In this document: in pieces, positions 51,889 to 60,492 of the stretch
Numbering within the stretch: position 1 is the stretch's first letter
Layout of the letters: every line of letters begins with the position of its first letter
Origin: UBA6115 sp050953005
GTDB taxonomy: Bacteria > Bacillota > Clostridia > Christensenellales > Aristaeellaceae
NCBI GenBank assembly: GCA_050953005.1
Contig: JBMNLV010000010.1
Span: forward strand, 62,001 to 126,000
Direction: 5' to 3'
Length of the DNA stretch: 64,000 nt
The notes under the pieces: model-generated
The model's database searches: none
Seen by the model: only the letters and a program-made list of their open reading frames with translations
Told to the model about the DNA's origin: nothing
Position numbers and translations under genes: made by a program

Positions 51889-53669
51889 TGGCCCGCCCGC
51901 TGCGTCAGCTGGATGATGAGGTTCTCCAGCGCCCATTCAATAAAACCCAGTTCATCCGCTTGCTGGCCTACCTGAGACCCTACCGTCGGGATGTGCTGCT
52001 TGCCTTGCTGGTCATGACCGCCGCTACCGGCGCTTCCCTGGGATCTCCCTACCTGATGAGCCGTGCGGTGGGCATGCTGCGGGAGGGGCGGTTTGGCGGC
52101 ATCTGGCTGATTTTGACAGGCATGGTTGCGCTGTCACTGCTGGGCGCGGTATTTACCCGCGTGCGCGTGAGGTTAATGGACTATGCCGGGCGCAAGGCGC
52201 TGGCCACCTTGCGTGAGAGTCTGTTTGCCCATGTCCAGTCGCTGTCTTTCAGCTTTTTCGATACGCATTCCGCCGGCAAAATTTTAGTGCGTGTGATGAA
52301 TGATGTGGATGCCCTCAATGATCTGTTCACCAACGGCATCGTGGATGTGCTCATCAACTCCTTGACCGTGGTGTTGCTGTTGGTGATCATGCTGGTGGTG
52401 AACTGGCAGTTGACATTGATCGGGCTTTGCATTTTGCCTGTCTTGCTGTTTTTGATGTTCCGCTTCAAGCGCGTTATGTCGCGCAACTGGCAGTTTGTTC
52501 GGGCCAAGCGCTCCAATATGAACGGCTACCTGCATGAGGCGCTATCAGGCATGCGCGTTACGCAGCTTTTTGTGCGTGAGGAGGAAAACGCCCAGACCTT
52601 TGAAGGCGCGAATGATGAGATCCGTACCGGCTGGATGCGCGCCATCCGGTACAATGCGGGCTTTTGGTCAGCGCTGGATGTGACCGGTATGCTCGGCACT
52701 GTGCTGGTATATTATTTCGGTGTGCGATCCATGGGCCAGGGATTGCGGCTGGAGGATTTGCTGCTGGTAATCTGGTACCTCAACCGCATTTGGATGCCGC
52801 TGAATATGCTCAGCAATTTTTACAACAGCCTTTTGACCGCTTCGGCTTCAATGGAGCGTATCTTTGACATCATGGATGAAGAGCCCAAGGTGCGCGACAC
52901 TCAGGGCGCCAGGCAGTTGCCACAGATTTCAGGACAGGTCACCTTCGATGATGTCGACTTTGCCTACAATAAGGACAAAGTCGTATTGAACAAGGTCAAC
53001 CTGGACATCAAGCCCGGGCAGACCGTGGCCCTGGTCGGAGAGACCGGCGCCGGAAAAACTACCATTGTCAATCTGATCAGCCGTTTTTATGATGTTACCG
53101 GAGGCGCGGTGCGTATTGATGGGCATGACATCCGTGAGGTTACCCTGGAAAGCCTCAGGAGTCAGATGAGCGTCATGCAGCAGGACAGCTTTACCTTTTC
53201 AGGTACCATTCTGGATAACATCCGATATGGGCGTCTGGACGCCACGACAGAGGAAGTCATCGCGGCTGCGCGCGCTGTAGGCGCTGACGAGTTTATCAGG
53301 CAAATGCCCAAGGGGTATGAAACCGAGGTATCCGAGCGCGGCAGTTCGCTGTCCACCGGGCAAAAGCAGCTGGTATCCTTTGCCCGCGCGCTGCTGAATG
53401 ATCCCCGGATTTTGATTTTGGATGAAGCCACTTCATCCATCGACACCCGCACCGAGATGCTCATCCAGCAAGCATTGGCCGTTCTGCTGCGCGGGCGCAC
53501 CAGCTTTGTCATTGCTCACCGCCTGTCCACCATCCGCAACGCTGATGTGATTCTGGTCATGGAGGATGGCCGCATCGTTGAACAGGGCAATCATGAGCAG
53601 CTGATTGGTTTGCCCGGCGGTCGCTACCGCGCCCTGTGCGAAGCCCAGGTGCGCTTCATGCAGACCTGA
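51888..53669 (+). CDS. ABC exporter subunit B
   Basis: A 593-aa half-transporter, intact. It has six membrane segments and an ATPase domain with Walker A GETGAGKTT, signature LSTGQKQL (Gly to Thr variant), Walker B LILDEATSS with the catalytic Glu, and switch FVIAHRLS. With subunit A this gives one consensus ATP site (B's Walker motifs and A's LSGGQ) and one degenerate site. The ATG overlaps the stop of the restored subunit A frame (TGATG), supporting the frameshift interpretation. It is probably a multidrug or peptide exporter. Confidence 0.9.
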   Translation: MARPLRQLDDEVLQRPFNKTQFIRLLAYLRPYRRDVLLALLVMTAATGASLGSPYLMSRAVGMLREGRFGGIWLILTGMVALSLLGAVFTRVRVRLMDYAGRKALATLRESLFAHVQSLSFSFFDTHSAGKILVRVMNDVDALNDLFTNGIVDVLINSLTVVLLLVIMLVVNWQLTLIGLCILPVLLFLMFRFKRVMSRNWQFVRAKRSNMNGYLHEALSGMRVTQLFVREEENAQTFEGANDEIRTGWMRAIRYNAGFWSALDVTGMLGTVLVYYFGVRSMGQGLRLEDLLLVIWYLNRIWMPLNMLSNFYNSLLTASASMERIFDIMDEEPKVRDTQGARQLPQISGQVTFDDVDFAYNKDKVVLNKVNLDIKPGQTVALVGETGAGKTTIVNLISRFYDVTGGAVRIDGHDIREVTLESLRSQMSVMQQDSFTFSGTILDNIRYGRLDATTEEVIAAARAVGADEFIRQMPKGYETEVSERGSSLSTGQKQLVSFARALLNDPRILILDEATSSIDTRTEMLIQQALAVLLRGRTSFVIAHRLSTIRNADVILVMEDGRIVEQGNHEQLIGLPGGRYRALCEAQVRFMQT

Positions 53670-53708
53670 GGCATCCGCTGGAAACGGATAGTGATTGCCG
53701 CTTTTTGC

Positions 53709-53737
53709 TTGCCAATTACAGGCGTTTTCTGTATACT
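53709..53737 (+). promoter_or_regulatory. Promoter of greA-lysS operon
   Basis: TTGCCA, a 17-nt spacer, then TATACT. The leader to greA is about 110 nt and carries a hairpin. Confidence 0.6.
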
Positions 53738-53786
53738 TGTATTGAGATGGGAAAAGCCGATTTATGTTTCCCGCTCGCGCGCTGAC

Positions 53787-53805
53787 GGCTGCCGGACAGG
53801 CAGCC
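53787..53805 (+). other. Terminator-like hairpin in greA leader
   Basis: GGCTGCC / GGCAGCC stem with a 5-nt loop, followed after about 10 nt by TTATTTTATT. If transcription starts at the promoter just upstream, this could be an attenuator. It may also simply be the terminator of the exporter operon. Confidence 0.45.
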
Positions 53806-53855
53806 GATGCGTCGTTATTTTATTGTAACAGTCAATACAATATTGGGAGTAGAGT

Positions 53856-54353
53856 ATGAGCAATCTGCATGAGCACAGCAACCGGACGGTTGTCTCTCTG
53901 GAAGGCATGAAAAAACTGGAGGAAAAATTACAGTATTTGTCCACGATCCGCCGTGCGGAAGTCGCTGAGCAAATCGCTGTGGCGCGTGGGTTTGGTGATC
54001 TGAGTGAGAATGCTGAGTATGATGAGGCCAAAAACGAGCAATCGCGCCTTGAGGCTGAAATCATTGATTTGGAGAACACCATCCGCACAGCGCTTGTGAT
54101 TGATGATTCTGAAGTTTCTACAGACCGTGTCAACATCGGTACCACTGTGCGTGTCTATGATGAAGAGTACGATGAAGAGATAGAGTACACCATCGTGGGC
54201 GCCCGGGAGTCCGACCCGCTCAACAACCGCATCTCCAACGAAAGCCCTATGGGAGCGGCTTTGCTGGGCAAGAAAAAGGGCCAGACCGTCAAAATTGCCG
54301 CGCCAGGCGGTACCGTCACCCTCAAGATCCGTGATATTCAACACAAAAAGTAA
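53856..54353 (+). CDS. greA: Transcription elongation factor GreA
   Basis: A 165-aa factor that rescues backtracked RNA polymerase by stimulating transcript cleavage. The N-terminal coiled coil carries the acidic tip GDLSENAEYDEAK, and the C-terminal FKBP-like domain has SPMGAALLGKKKGQTV. GGGAG precedes the ATG. It is co-directional with lysS, 9 nt apart, an arrangement common in Firmicutes. Confidence 0.96.
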   Translation: MSNLHEHSNRTVVSLEGMKKLEEKLQYLSTIRRAEVAEQIAVARGFGDLSENAEYDEAKNEQSRLEAEIIDLENTIRTALVIDDSEVSTDRVNIGTTVRVYDEEYDEEIEYTIVGARESDPLNNRISNESPMGAALLGKKKGQTVKIAAPGGTVTLKIRDIQHKK

Positions 54354-54362
54354 GGAGTTCCC

Positions 54363-55847
54363 ATGTCAGAGCCGATTGACCGCAACCAGGAATTTTCTGA
54401 GCAGGAAGCCATCCGCCGGGCAAAACTACAGCAGCTTGTAGACAGTGGAGAGAGCCCCTATCTGCAAACCCGTTTCGACCAAACACATTACAGCCAGGAC
54501 ATCAAGGAAGCAGTCGAGCGACTGGATGGACAGAGCGTTCACATCGCCGGGCGCATGATGACCAGGCGTATTATGGGCAAGGCGGCATTTGCTCATTTGC
54601 TGGACAGCCGGGGCCAGATTCAAGTGTATATCAAGCGTGACGATATAGGGGAAGCAGCCTACGCAACCTTTAAGGATTATGACCTGGGCGACATCCTGGG
54701 CGTCAAGGGCTATGTCTTTGTTACCCGTACGGGCGAAGTCAGCGTACATGCGCACAGCGTCGTATTGCTCAGCAAGTGCCTCAAGCCGCTGCCGGATAAA
54801 TGGCATGGTCTGCAGGATGTGGATTTGCGCTATCGTCAGCGCTACCTGGACATGATTGTCAACCCTGAGGTGCGTGATACCTTTGTCCGGCGTACGGCAA
54901 TCATCAACGCTATCCGCCGCTTCGCAGACAGCCGCGGTTTTCTTGAGGTGGATACCCCCATCCTGCACACACTTGAGATCGGCGCGGCGGCAAGGCCGTT
55001 TAAGACCCACCACAACACACTGGATATCGATATGTTTCTGCGGATAGAGACCGAGCTGTATCTGAAGCGCCTGGTGGTGGGCGGCTTTGAGCGCGTGTAT
55101 GAGATTGGCCGCATCTTCCGCAATGAAGGCATGAGCCCCAAACACAACCCGGAGTTTACCACGATTGAGATGTACCAGGCTTATGCCGATTATGAGGACA
55201 TCATGAACCTGTGCGAGGATCTGATCCGTGAGACCGCGCGAGAGGCGACTGGCGGTGTGCGCGTCACGTTCCAGGGACAGCAGGTCGATTTTGCCTCGCC
55301 CTGGCCGCGCATCCCAATGGCTGAGGCTGTGAAGCGTGAATCCGGCATAGATTTTTTTGCCTGGAACAGCGATGAGGAGGCAAGACAGTGCCTCAAGGAT
55401 CACGGCGTGCGAACGGAACCTCATTTTACCAGGGGCGATTGCCTGGCTGAACTGTTTGACGTCTATGTTGAAGCCAAGCTGATCCAACCAACCTTTATCA
55501 CGGATTATCCTGTGGAAATTTCGCCCCTTGCCAAACGCAAGCCTTCCGATCCGCGTTTGACCGAACGCTTTGAATTGTTTATTGTAGGGGCGGAGTTCGC
55601 CAATGGTTTCTCCGAGCTCAACGACCCGATTGACCAGCGTGAGCGCTTTGTCCGCCAGGTGGAAGAGCGCAGAAAGCTGGGAGGAGTCAATGCCTCAGTG
55701 GATGAGGACTATCTCAACGCCCTGGAGTATGGACTTCCGCCCACCGGCGGCATCGGCATTGGTGTGGACAGGCTGATTATGTTGCTGACGGATAACGCGT
55801 CCATTCGTGATGTGCTGCTCTTCCCCACCATGAAACCGCAGGGGTAA
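54363..55847 (+). CDS. lysS: Lysyl-tRNA synthetase (class II)
   Basis: A 494-aa enzyme. An N-terminal OB-fold anticodon-binding domain (VHIAGRMMTRRIMGK) precedes the class II catalytic core: motif 1 region RGFLEVDTPIL, motif 2 RIFRNEGMSPKHNPEFT and motif 3 GIGIGVDRLIMLLT. The length fits bacterial LysS. The region usually reading GGATARPF is here IGAAARPF, a minor variation. AAGGAG precedes the ATG. Confidence 0.97.
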   Translation: MSEPIDRNQEFSEQEAIRRAKLQQLVDSGESPYLQTRFDQTHYSQDIKEAVERLDGQSVHIAGRMMTRRIMGKAAFAHLLDSRGQIQVYIKRDDIGEAAYATFKDYDLGDILGVKGYVFVTRTGEVSVHAHSVVLLSKCLKPLPDKWHGLQDVDLRYRQRYLDMIVNPEVRDTFVRRTAIINAIRRFADSRGFLEVDTPILHTLEIGAAARPFKTHHNTLDIDMFLRIETELYLKRLVVGGFERVYEIGRIFRNEGMSPKHNPEFTTIEMYQAYADYEDIMNLCEDLIRETAREATGGVRVTFQGQQVDFASPWPRIPMAEAVKRESGIDFFAWNSDEEARQCLKDHGVRTEPHFTRGDCLAELFDVYVEAKLIQPTFITDYPVEISPLAKRKPSDPRLTERFELFIVGAEFANGFSELNDPIDQRERFVRQVEERRKLGGVNASVDEDYLNALEYGLPPTGGIGIGVDRLIMLLTDNASIRDVLLFPTMKPQG

Positions 55848-55850
55848 AAT

Positions 55851-56543
55851 ATGAAGCTGTACATCAGATTAAGCTGGCATGAAATCCGCAACCATCTGCG
55901 GTATCAAGGATGGTTGTATCTGTTGATTTGCGTGTTGGCGTTCGGGCTGACCAGCTTAATTTATACACAAACGGCTTACCGTCCTCCCCAGGACAAGCGG
56001 ATTGACCTGTACATCCGGTCTTCCGCTGCTGAACAGGATCAGGTCAACGCTTTCCTGGAGCCGCTCTGGCGCCAGGCTGTGCCGGAGATGGAGCTGGTGA
56101 ATGCAGTCCTGCTGATGTCCTCTGGCGGTGTGAATGATTATTATGCGGACATGCAGCTGGTCACTTACATCGCTGCGGCCGAGGGTGATATCTACATGCT
56201 GCCCTCCAACGAGTTCAAGCGTTTTGCTTCCCAGGGCGCCTTTGTAGCGCTGGATGATGCCATCCGGGATGGCCGCCTGGATGTCAGCAACCTGAGCCTG
56301 GCTGCCGGCCGGGTTAAGCTGGTGGAGACTGATTTGAACGGTACGCCCACTGTGGTGGGGGAGGCCCGCCAATACGGTATTCCGGCAAAGGAACTGTACA
56401 ATTTCGCGACCGAGCTGCTTATTGACAACCGTGATATGGTGCTGTCTGTTGCTGCCAACAGCGGCAATGAGCAGGCTGCCCTGACCTTTTTGGATGCGCT
56501 GATCCAGCGAGCCCGTGGTGAGAAGCCTGACTTCTTTAAGTAG
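55851..56543 (+). CDS. Membrane-anchored protein of unknown function
   Basis: A 230-aa protein with one N-terminal membrane segment (about residues 20-40) and a soluble part probably outside the cell. The soluble region has the feel of a small solute-binding or substrate-anchoring domain (IYMLPSNEFKRFASQGAFVALDD), similar to pieces of extracellular binding proteins, but no family is recognised. It starts 3 nt after lysS and ends 2 nt before the HAD-Tmk gene, so it belongs to the same operon. Function unknown. Confidence 0.7.
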   Translation: MKLYIRLSWHEIRNHLRYQGWLYLLICVLAFGLTSLIYTQTAYRPPQDKRIDLYIRSSAAEQDQVNAFLEPLWRQAVPEMELVNAVLLMSSGGVNDYYADMQLVTYIAAAEGDIYMLPSNEFKRFASQGAFVALDDAIRDGRLDVSNLSLAAGRVKLVETDLNGTPTVVGEARQYGIPAKELYNFATELLIDNRDMVLSVAANSGNEQAALTFLDALIQRARGEKPDFFK

Positions 56544-56545
56544 AC

Positions 56546-57835
56546 ATGATAAAATACCGGGCAGTTATTTTTGATTTGGACGGAACGCTGACTGATTCCG
56601 CCCCGGGCATCCTCGCCGGGGCGCGCTTCGCGTTGGAAACCGTGGGGCGACCTGTTCCGGAGGAAAATGTGCTTCGCCGTTTCCTGGGACCGCCGCTGAT
56701 GGACAGTTTTACCCGGCTTTGTGGAATGAGCCGCGAAGATGCATCCCGTGCACAAAATATCTACCGGGAATACTACAATCATACCGGCGCGCTGCAAAAC
56801 GCGGTTTATCCGGGGATTCGCGCATTGCTGGCCGGACTCAAGCAGGCGGGTGTGCATTTGGGCGTGGCTACGCATAAGCCGCTGGCGCCCAGCCTTAAAA
56901 TCTTAGAGGCTTTTGACCTGTTGCGCTATTTCGATTTGGTGGCCGGGCCGGAGCTGTGGGAGGATCCGGGTCCTACTAAGCATGAGTTGATTTTGCGCGC
57001 CTTGCCCCAGGGCCTGCATGCTGGCGCCGTGATGATCGGGGATCGCGCAACTGACCTGGAAGGGGCCCGGCAAGCCGGCATTGATGGCATCGCGGCGCTA
57101 TATGGATATGGCCATCTGGAGGAATTTGCGCCTTTTGCGTCCGCTGGCCTGGCTCACAGCGTACGGGATTTGTACGGCTTGCTGGGGCTTTCAGAACCAG
57201 CGCCAAAGCCCTGCTTTATCAGCTTTGAGGGAAATGACGGCGCAGGCAAGTCTACCCAGGCCCGTTTGTTGGCACAGCGACTGCAGCAAAACGGGCATGA
57301 TGTGCTGCTTACACGCGAACCGGGCGGCACTGCGGTGGGGGAGAAGATCCGTGACATTTTACTCGACCGCGCCAACAACGATATGGATGATTTAACCGAA
57401 GCCCTGCTGTATGCGGCGGCGCGCGCGCAGCATGTGCGGCAGGTCATTCTGCCGGCGCTGCAGGTGGGCAAGATGGTCATATCTGACCGTTATGTGGATT
57501 CCAGCCTGGCTTATCAGGGGGCGGGCCGTGGGCTTGGCGTCCCCCGTGTACGCCAGATCAACGCCCCGGCGGTAGAGGGCTGTATGCCGGACTTTACTGT
57601 TTTTCTGTCCCTGCCTCCGGGGGAGGGTATCCACCGGGCGGTGCGCTCCCGTGAGGCTGACCGCCTTGAGGCTGCGGGGGACGCTTTCCATGACAGGGTG
57701 GCCGGCGCGTTCCGGGATTTGGTTAGGGATGATTCCCGCTTTATCGTGGTCAGTTCCAAGGGAACCAAGCAGGAGACTGCGGACTTGGTATACGCGCGCG
57801 TACAGGAGCGTTTGGCCGTGCTGGGGCTGCCATGA
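56546..57835 (+). CDS. HAD phosphatase - thymidylate kinase fusion
   Basis: A 429-aa fusion protein. Residues 1-215 form a HAD-type phosphatase like phosphoglycolate phosphatase: nucleophile motif FDLDGT (10-15), motif II in VATHK, and GDRATDLEGAR with the metal-binding Asp. After a short Pro-rich joint (about 217-223) residues 224-429 are a complete thymidylate kinase: P-loop GNDGAGKST (229-237), TREPGGT, and ISDRYVDSSLAYQG. The kinase domain makes dTDP from dTMP and is probably the cell's essential Tmk. The HAD part could dephosphorylate a nucleotide or glycolate phosphate. One uninterrupted frame runs through both domains. It overlaps mnmA by 4 nt. Confidence 0.9.
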   Translation: MIKYRAVIFDLDGTLTDSAPGILAGARFALETVGRPVPEENVLRRFLGPPLMDSFTRLCGMSREDASRAQNIYREYYNHTGALQNAVYPGIRALLAGLKQAGVHLGVATHKPLAPSLKILEAFDLLRYFDLVAGPELWEDPGPTKHELILRALPQGLHAGAVMIGDRATDLEGARQAGIDGIAALYGYGHLEEFAPFASAGLAHSVRDLYGLLGLSEPAPKPCFISFEGNDGAGKSTQARLLAQRLQQNGHDVLLTREPGGTAVGEKIRDILLDRANNDMDDLTEALLYAAARAQHVRQVILPALQVGKMVISDRYVDSSLAYQGAGRGLGVPRVRQINAPAVEGCMPDFTVFLSLPPGEGIHRAVRSREADRLEAAGDAFHDRVAGAFRDLVRDDSRFIVVSSKGTKQETADLVYARVQERLAVLGLP

Positions 57836-58893
57836 GCCGTGTGGTGGTGGGCATGTCCGGCGGGGTGGATTCTGCCGTAAGCGCTCTGCTGCTCAAGCGG
57901 CAGGGCTTTGATGTCATTGGCGTGTTCATGAACAATTGGGAAGAAAAAGATGAGCACGGGGTCTGCACCTCACAGGCTGATTGGCAGGATGTGCAGGAAA
58001 GCTGTGAAATCATCGGCATTCCTTATTATTCGGTCAATTTTGCCCGTGAATATGAAAACCGCGTGTTCTCTCACTTTTTGTCGGAATACCGAGCCGGGCG
58101 CACGCCTAACCCGGATGTGCTGTGCAACCGTGAGATTAAATTCAAAGCCTTTCTGGATTATGCGCTGAAGATCGGTGCGCAGCACATGGCTACCGGACAT
58201 TTTGTCAGGACGGACGCCCGGGGCCGTTTGCTGCGAGGAAGCGACCCGGACAAGGAGCAAAGCTACTTCCTGTACATGCTCAAGCGGCATCAGCTGAAAA
58301 AAAGCCTCTTCCCTGTGGGCGCGCTGCGCAAGGCTGAGGTGCGCGCCCTTGCGGCGCAAGCCGGCCTGCCGGTGAGTGGAAAGAAGGATTCCACCGGCAT
58401 CTGCTTTATTGGCGAGCGGCGCTTCAAATCCTTTTTACAAAACTACCTGCCCACCCAGGCAGGGGACATCGTCTCTGATACAGGCGAGGCGCTGGGACGG
58501 CACGACGGGCTGATGTACTATACCATCGGTCAGCGAAAGGGGCTGGGCATTGGCGGGCATGGCGACGGGCGCAGTTGGTTTGTTTCAGGCAAAGACTTGA
58601 AAAACAACCGCCTGCTGGTGGTCCAGGGGGAAGATCATCCGGCGCTCTTCCGCCGCAGCGCGGCGCTGGAGCAGATTACATGGGTGGGGGAGCCGGCCGG
58701 TCCGGCCGGCGCATCCATCCCGCTGACGGTCAAGCTGCGCTACCGTCAGGCCGATCAGCCTGCCCGTTTACACTATGATGGTGAACAAGGCGAACTGCAG
58801 TTTGACAGCCTACAGCGCGCTGTCACCCCGGGCCAAAGCGCTGTCTTTTACCGGGGCGAGGTCTGCCTGGGCGGCGGGATTGTTGTGGGTTGA
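57832..58893 (+). CDS. mnmA: tRNA-specific 2-thiouridylase
   Basis: A 353-aa enzyme that thiolates U34 in tRNA for Lys, Glu and Gln. The PP-loop SGGVDS is at residues 9-14. The two catalytic Cys are C98 (PDVLCNREIKF) and C191 (STGICFIGER). The C-terminal beta-barrel domain is complete. The ATG overlaps the stop of the fusion gene. The next 144 nt hold no clear terminator and separate it from a convergent operon. Confidence 0.96.
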   Translation: MSRVVVGMSGGVDSAVSALLLKRQGFDVIGVFMNNWEEKDEHGVCTSQADWQDVQESCEIIGIPYYSVNFAREYENRVFSHFLSEYRAGRTPNPDVLCNREIKFKAFLDYALKIGAQHMATGHFVRTDARGRLLRGSDPDKEQSYFLYMLKRHQLKKSLFPVGALRKAEVRALAAQAGLPVSGKKDSTGICFIGERRFKSFLQNYLPTQAGDIVSDTGEALGRHDGLMYYTIGQRKGLGIGGHGDGRSWFVSGKDLKNNRLLVVQGEDHPALFRRSAALEQITWVGEPAGPAGASIPLTVKLRYRQADQPARLHYDGEQGELQFDSLQRAVTPGQSAVFYRGEVCLGGGIVVG

Positions 58894-59037
58894 TTTTAGT
58901 CTTGCGATAGTTGGTATAATTTTGAAAAACTGATAATATAAATCTCTTGATTTTTATCTGTAGCCCTCCTCCGCAAACTCCATTTCATACTCGGATTGAT
59001 ACGCTTGCCGGTGACTTTGTCTCTGATAAGCCCCAAA

Positions 59038-60492
59038 TTATAAATCCAGCAGATCGGCTTGGGCCCTGGCAACATAATCCACAAAACGGCCGTTCACACG
59101 CACCGCGTAATGCAGCGCATCATACGGGAAAAAAGCAAGTTCCCAGGCCAGGCGCTCACCGGTATAGAGCAGGTAGCGGCGCACCGGGTTCTCCTCGGCT
59201 GCCTGAAAACCCTCGCGCACCCGTCCGGCGCGGCGCAGGTTCATCAGTTGAAGATAGCCGCGCAAAAAAGTATCCCGGTCGTATTCCTGCGCGTTTCTGG
59301 TGATATAGGGCTCAAACAGGATGTTGCCCTGTGCGTCCCGGCCAATCCGGTTATTCGGAAGGATTTGCTCCACCATTTCTATCCGGTATTCCCGTGAACC
59401 GGTGCTTTCCTCAACACGCAAAGCGCTCAAACGGTTGACAGGCAGGGTGACCGGAGCGTCAGATAACAGTTCTGACAGCGCAGCATCCCGCAAAAAGCCC
59501 ATGGAGGCATTGCTGGCCTGGTAGATCTTGCCCTCATACAGGCAGTACAGACCGATCATGTCAATGTCATTGCCCAGCGCAATGCGCAGCTGTTGCGCGT
59601 CCACCTGCCGGGTCTGTATAGGCAGGCTTTCCTCGTCATAAGCGGTGATCTCGCTGGGGGAAAGCAGCAGGGTTACCGTTCTTACCGGTGTATCCAGGCC
59701 GGTATCTCTTAGTGCCTGCGGAGTGGCTTCGCTGTGATAGAGGGCAAAACGCATCCTGGATATATTATTAAGCAGGCGGCTGACCTGCTCAGGCTGCGCG
59801 GGATAGGCAAATGGCGACGTGATGTCCCACAACCCCTCCTCCTGGCGCAGGCACAATGCGTCCCTGCCTTCAAAACGCACTTCGTCTACCAGCGCGCTGG
59901 TGATGTTGATTGCGGGCACCGGGTGCAGGGTGGCAAGTGTCCGGTCAAAATGGTCCCGGATTTCAGGCGACACGGTATAGACCCGGTCGCTGCCCTGGAG
60001 CATCAGGTAATCCGAGGGGATTTCTGTCATCGCGCTGTTGCCAAGGATCAGGGTGATTTGGCTGTCGTCGGCGTACTCGGCCGTTACGCGCGGAGCGTAC
60101 GCGCCCAGGCCCAGGGCGTCCAGCGCCTCATCCGTCATTTCCACCCGGCCGGCTTCCTCATTGGCGTCCAGCACTGTCAAATCGCGGATCATCAGCTGAA
60201 GCTGCACCGGGTTCAGCGGATAATCCGGCTGTCCCTCCACTGAATAATGTCCTTCAGCGTCCCGGATCAGGGAAAACCTGTCTCCTTGCGAGGAGACCAC
60301 CAAAAATCGCGCCAACTCGCTTTCTTCCCTGCGAATCAGGATGACACGCTCATCATGCGCGGTGTCCGGGGGTGGTTCGGAGCGGTTGAGCCGTGCCGCA
60401 TACCACCCCAGCGCGGATACCAGGGCCATCAGCAGGATGACCACAGCTATTTTTCCCTGTCCGGGTTGCCGGGTCTTGCGCACGGGCTGCAT
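59038..60492 (-). CDS. DUF4340 domain protein of Gld-like ABC module
   Basis: A 484-aa protein with one N-terminal membrane segment (about residues 14-32) and a large extracytoplasmic part made of repeated beta-rich units, typical of DUF4340 (LNPVQLQLMIRDLTVLDANEE). It is the last gene of a four-gene operon with an ABC ATPase, an ABC-2 permease and a GldG-like protein, and its ATG touches the stop of the GldG-like gene. The family has no settled function. It may help the transporter handle cell-surface substrates. Confidence 0.82.
   Translation of the reverse strand: MQPVRKTRQPGQGKIAVVILLMALVSALGWYAARLNRSEPPPDTAHDERVILIRREESELARFLVVSSQGDRFSLIRDAEGHYSVEGQPDYPLNPVQLQLMIRDLTVLDANEEAGRVEMTDEALDALGLGAYAPRVTAEYADDSQITLILGNSAMTEIPSDYLMLQGSDRVYTVSPEIRDHFDRTLATLHPVPAINITSALVDEVRFEGRDALCLRQEEGLWDITSPFAYPAQPEQVSRLLNNISRMRFALYHSEATPQALRDTGLDTPVRTVTLLLSPSEITAYDEESLPIQTRQVDAQQLRIALGNDIDMIGLYCLYEGKIYQASNASMGFLRDAALSELLSDAPVTLPVNRLSALRVEESTGSREYRIEMVEQILPNNRIGRDAQGNILFEPYITRNAQEYDRDTFLRGYLQLMNLRRAGRVREGFQAAEENPVRRYLLYTGERLAWELAFFPYDALHYAVRVNGRFVDYVARAQADLLDL

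Noticed and set aside
58894..59037. Short minus-strand fragment reading YQSEYEMEFAEEGYR before a stop (around 58954-59001)
   Set aside because: It looks protein-like but is only about 15 codons, has no start and no recognisable parent; probably chance in an intergenic spacer.
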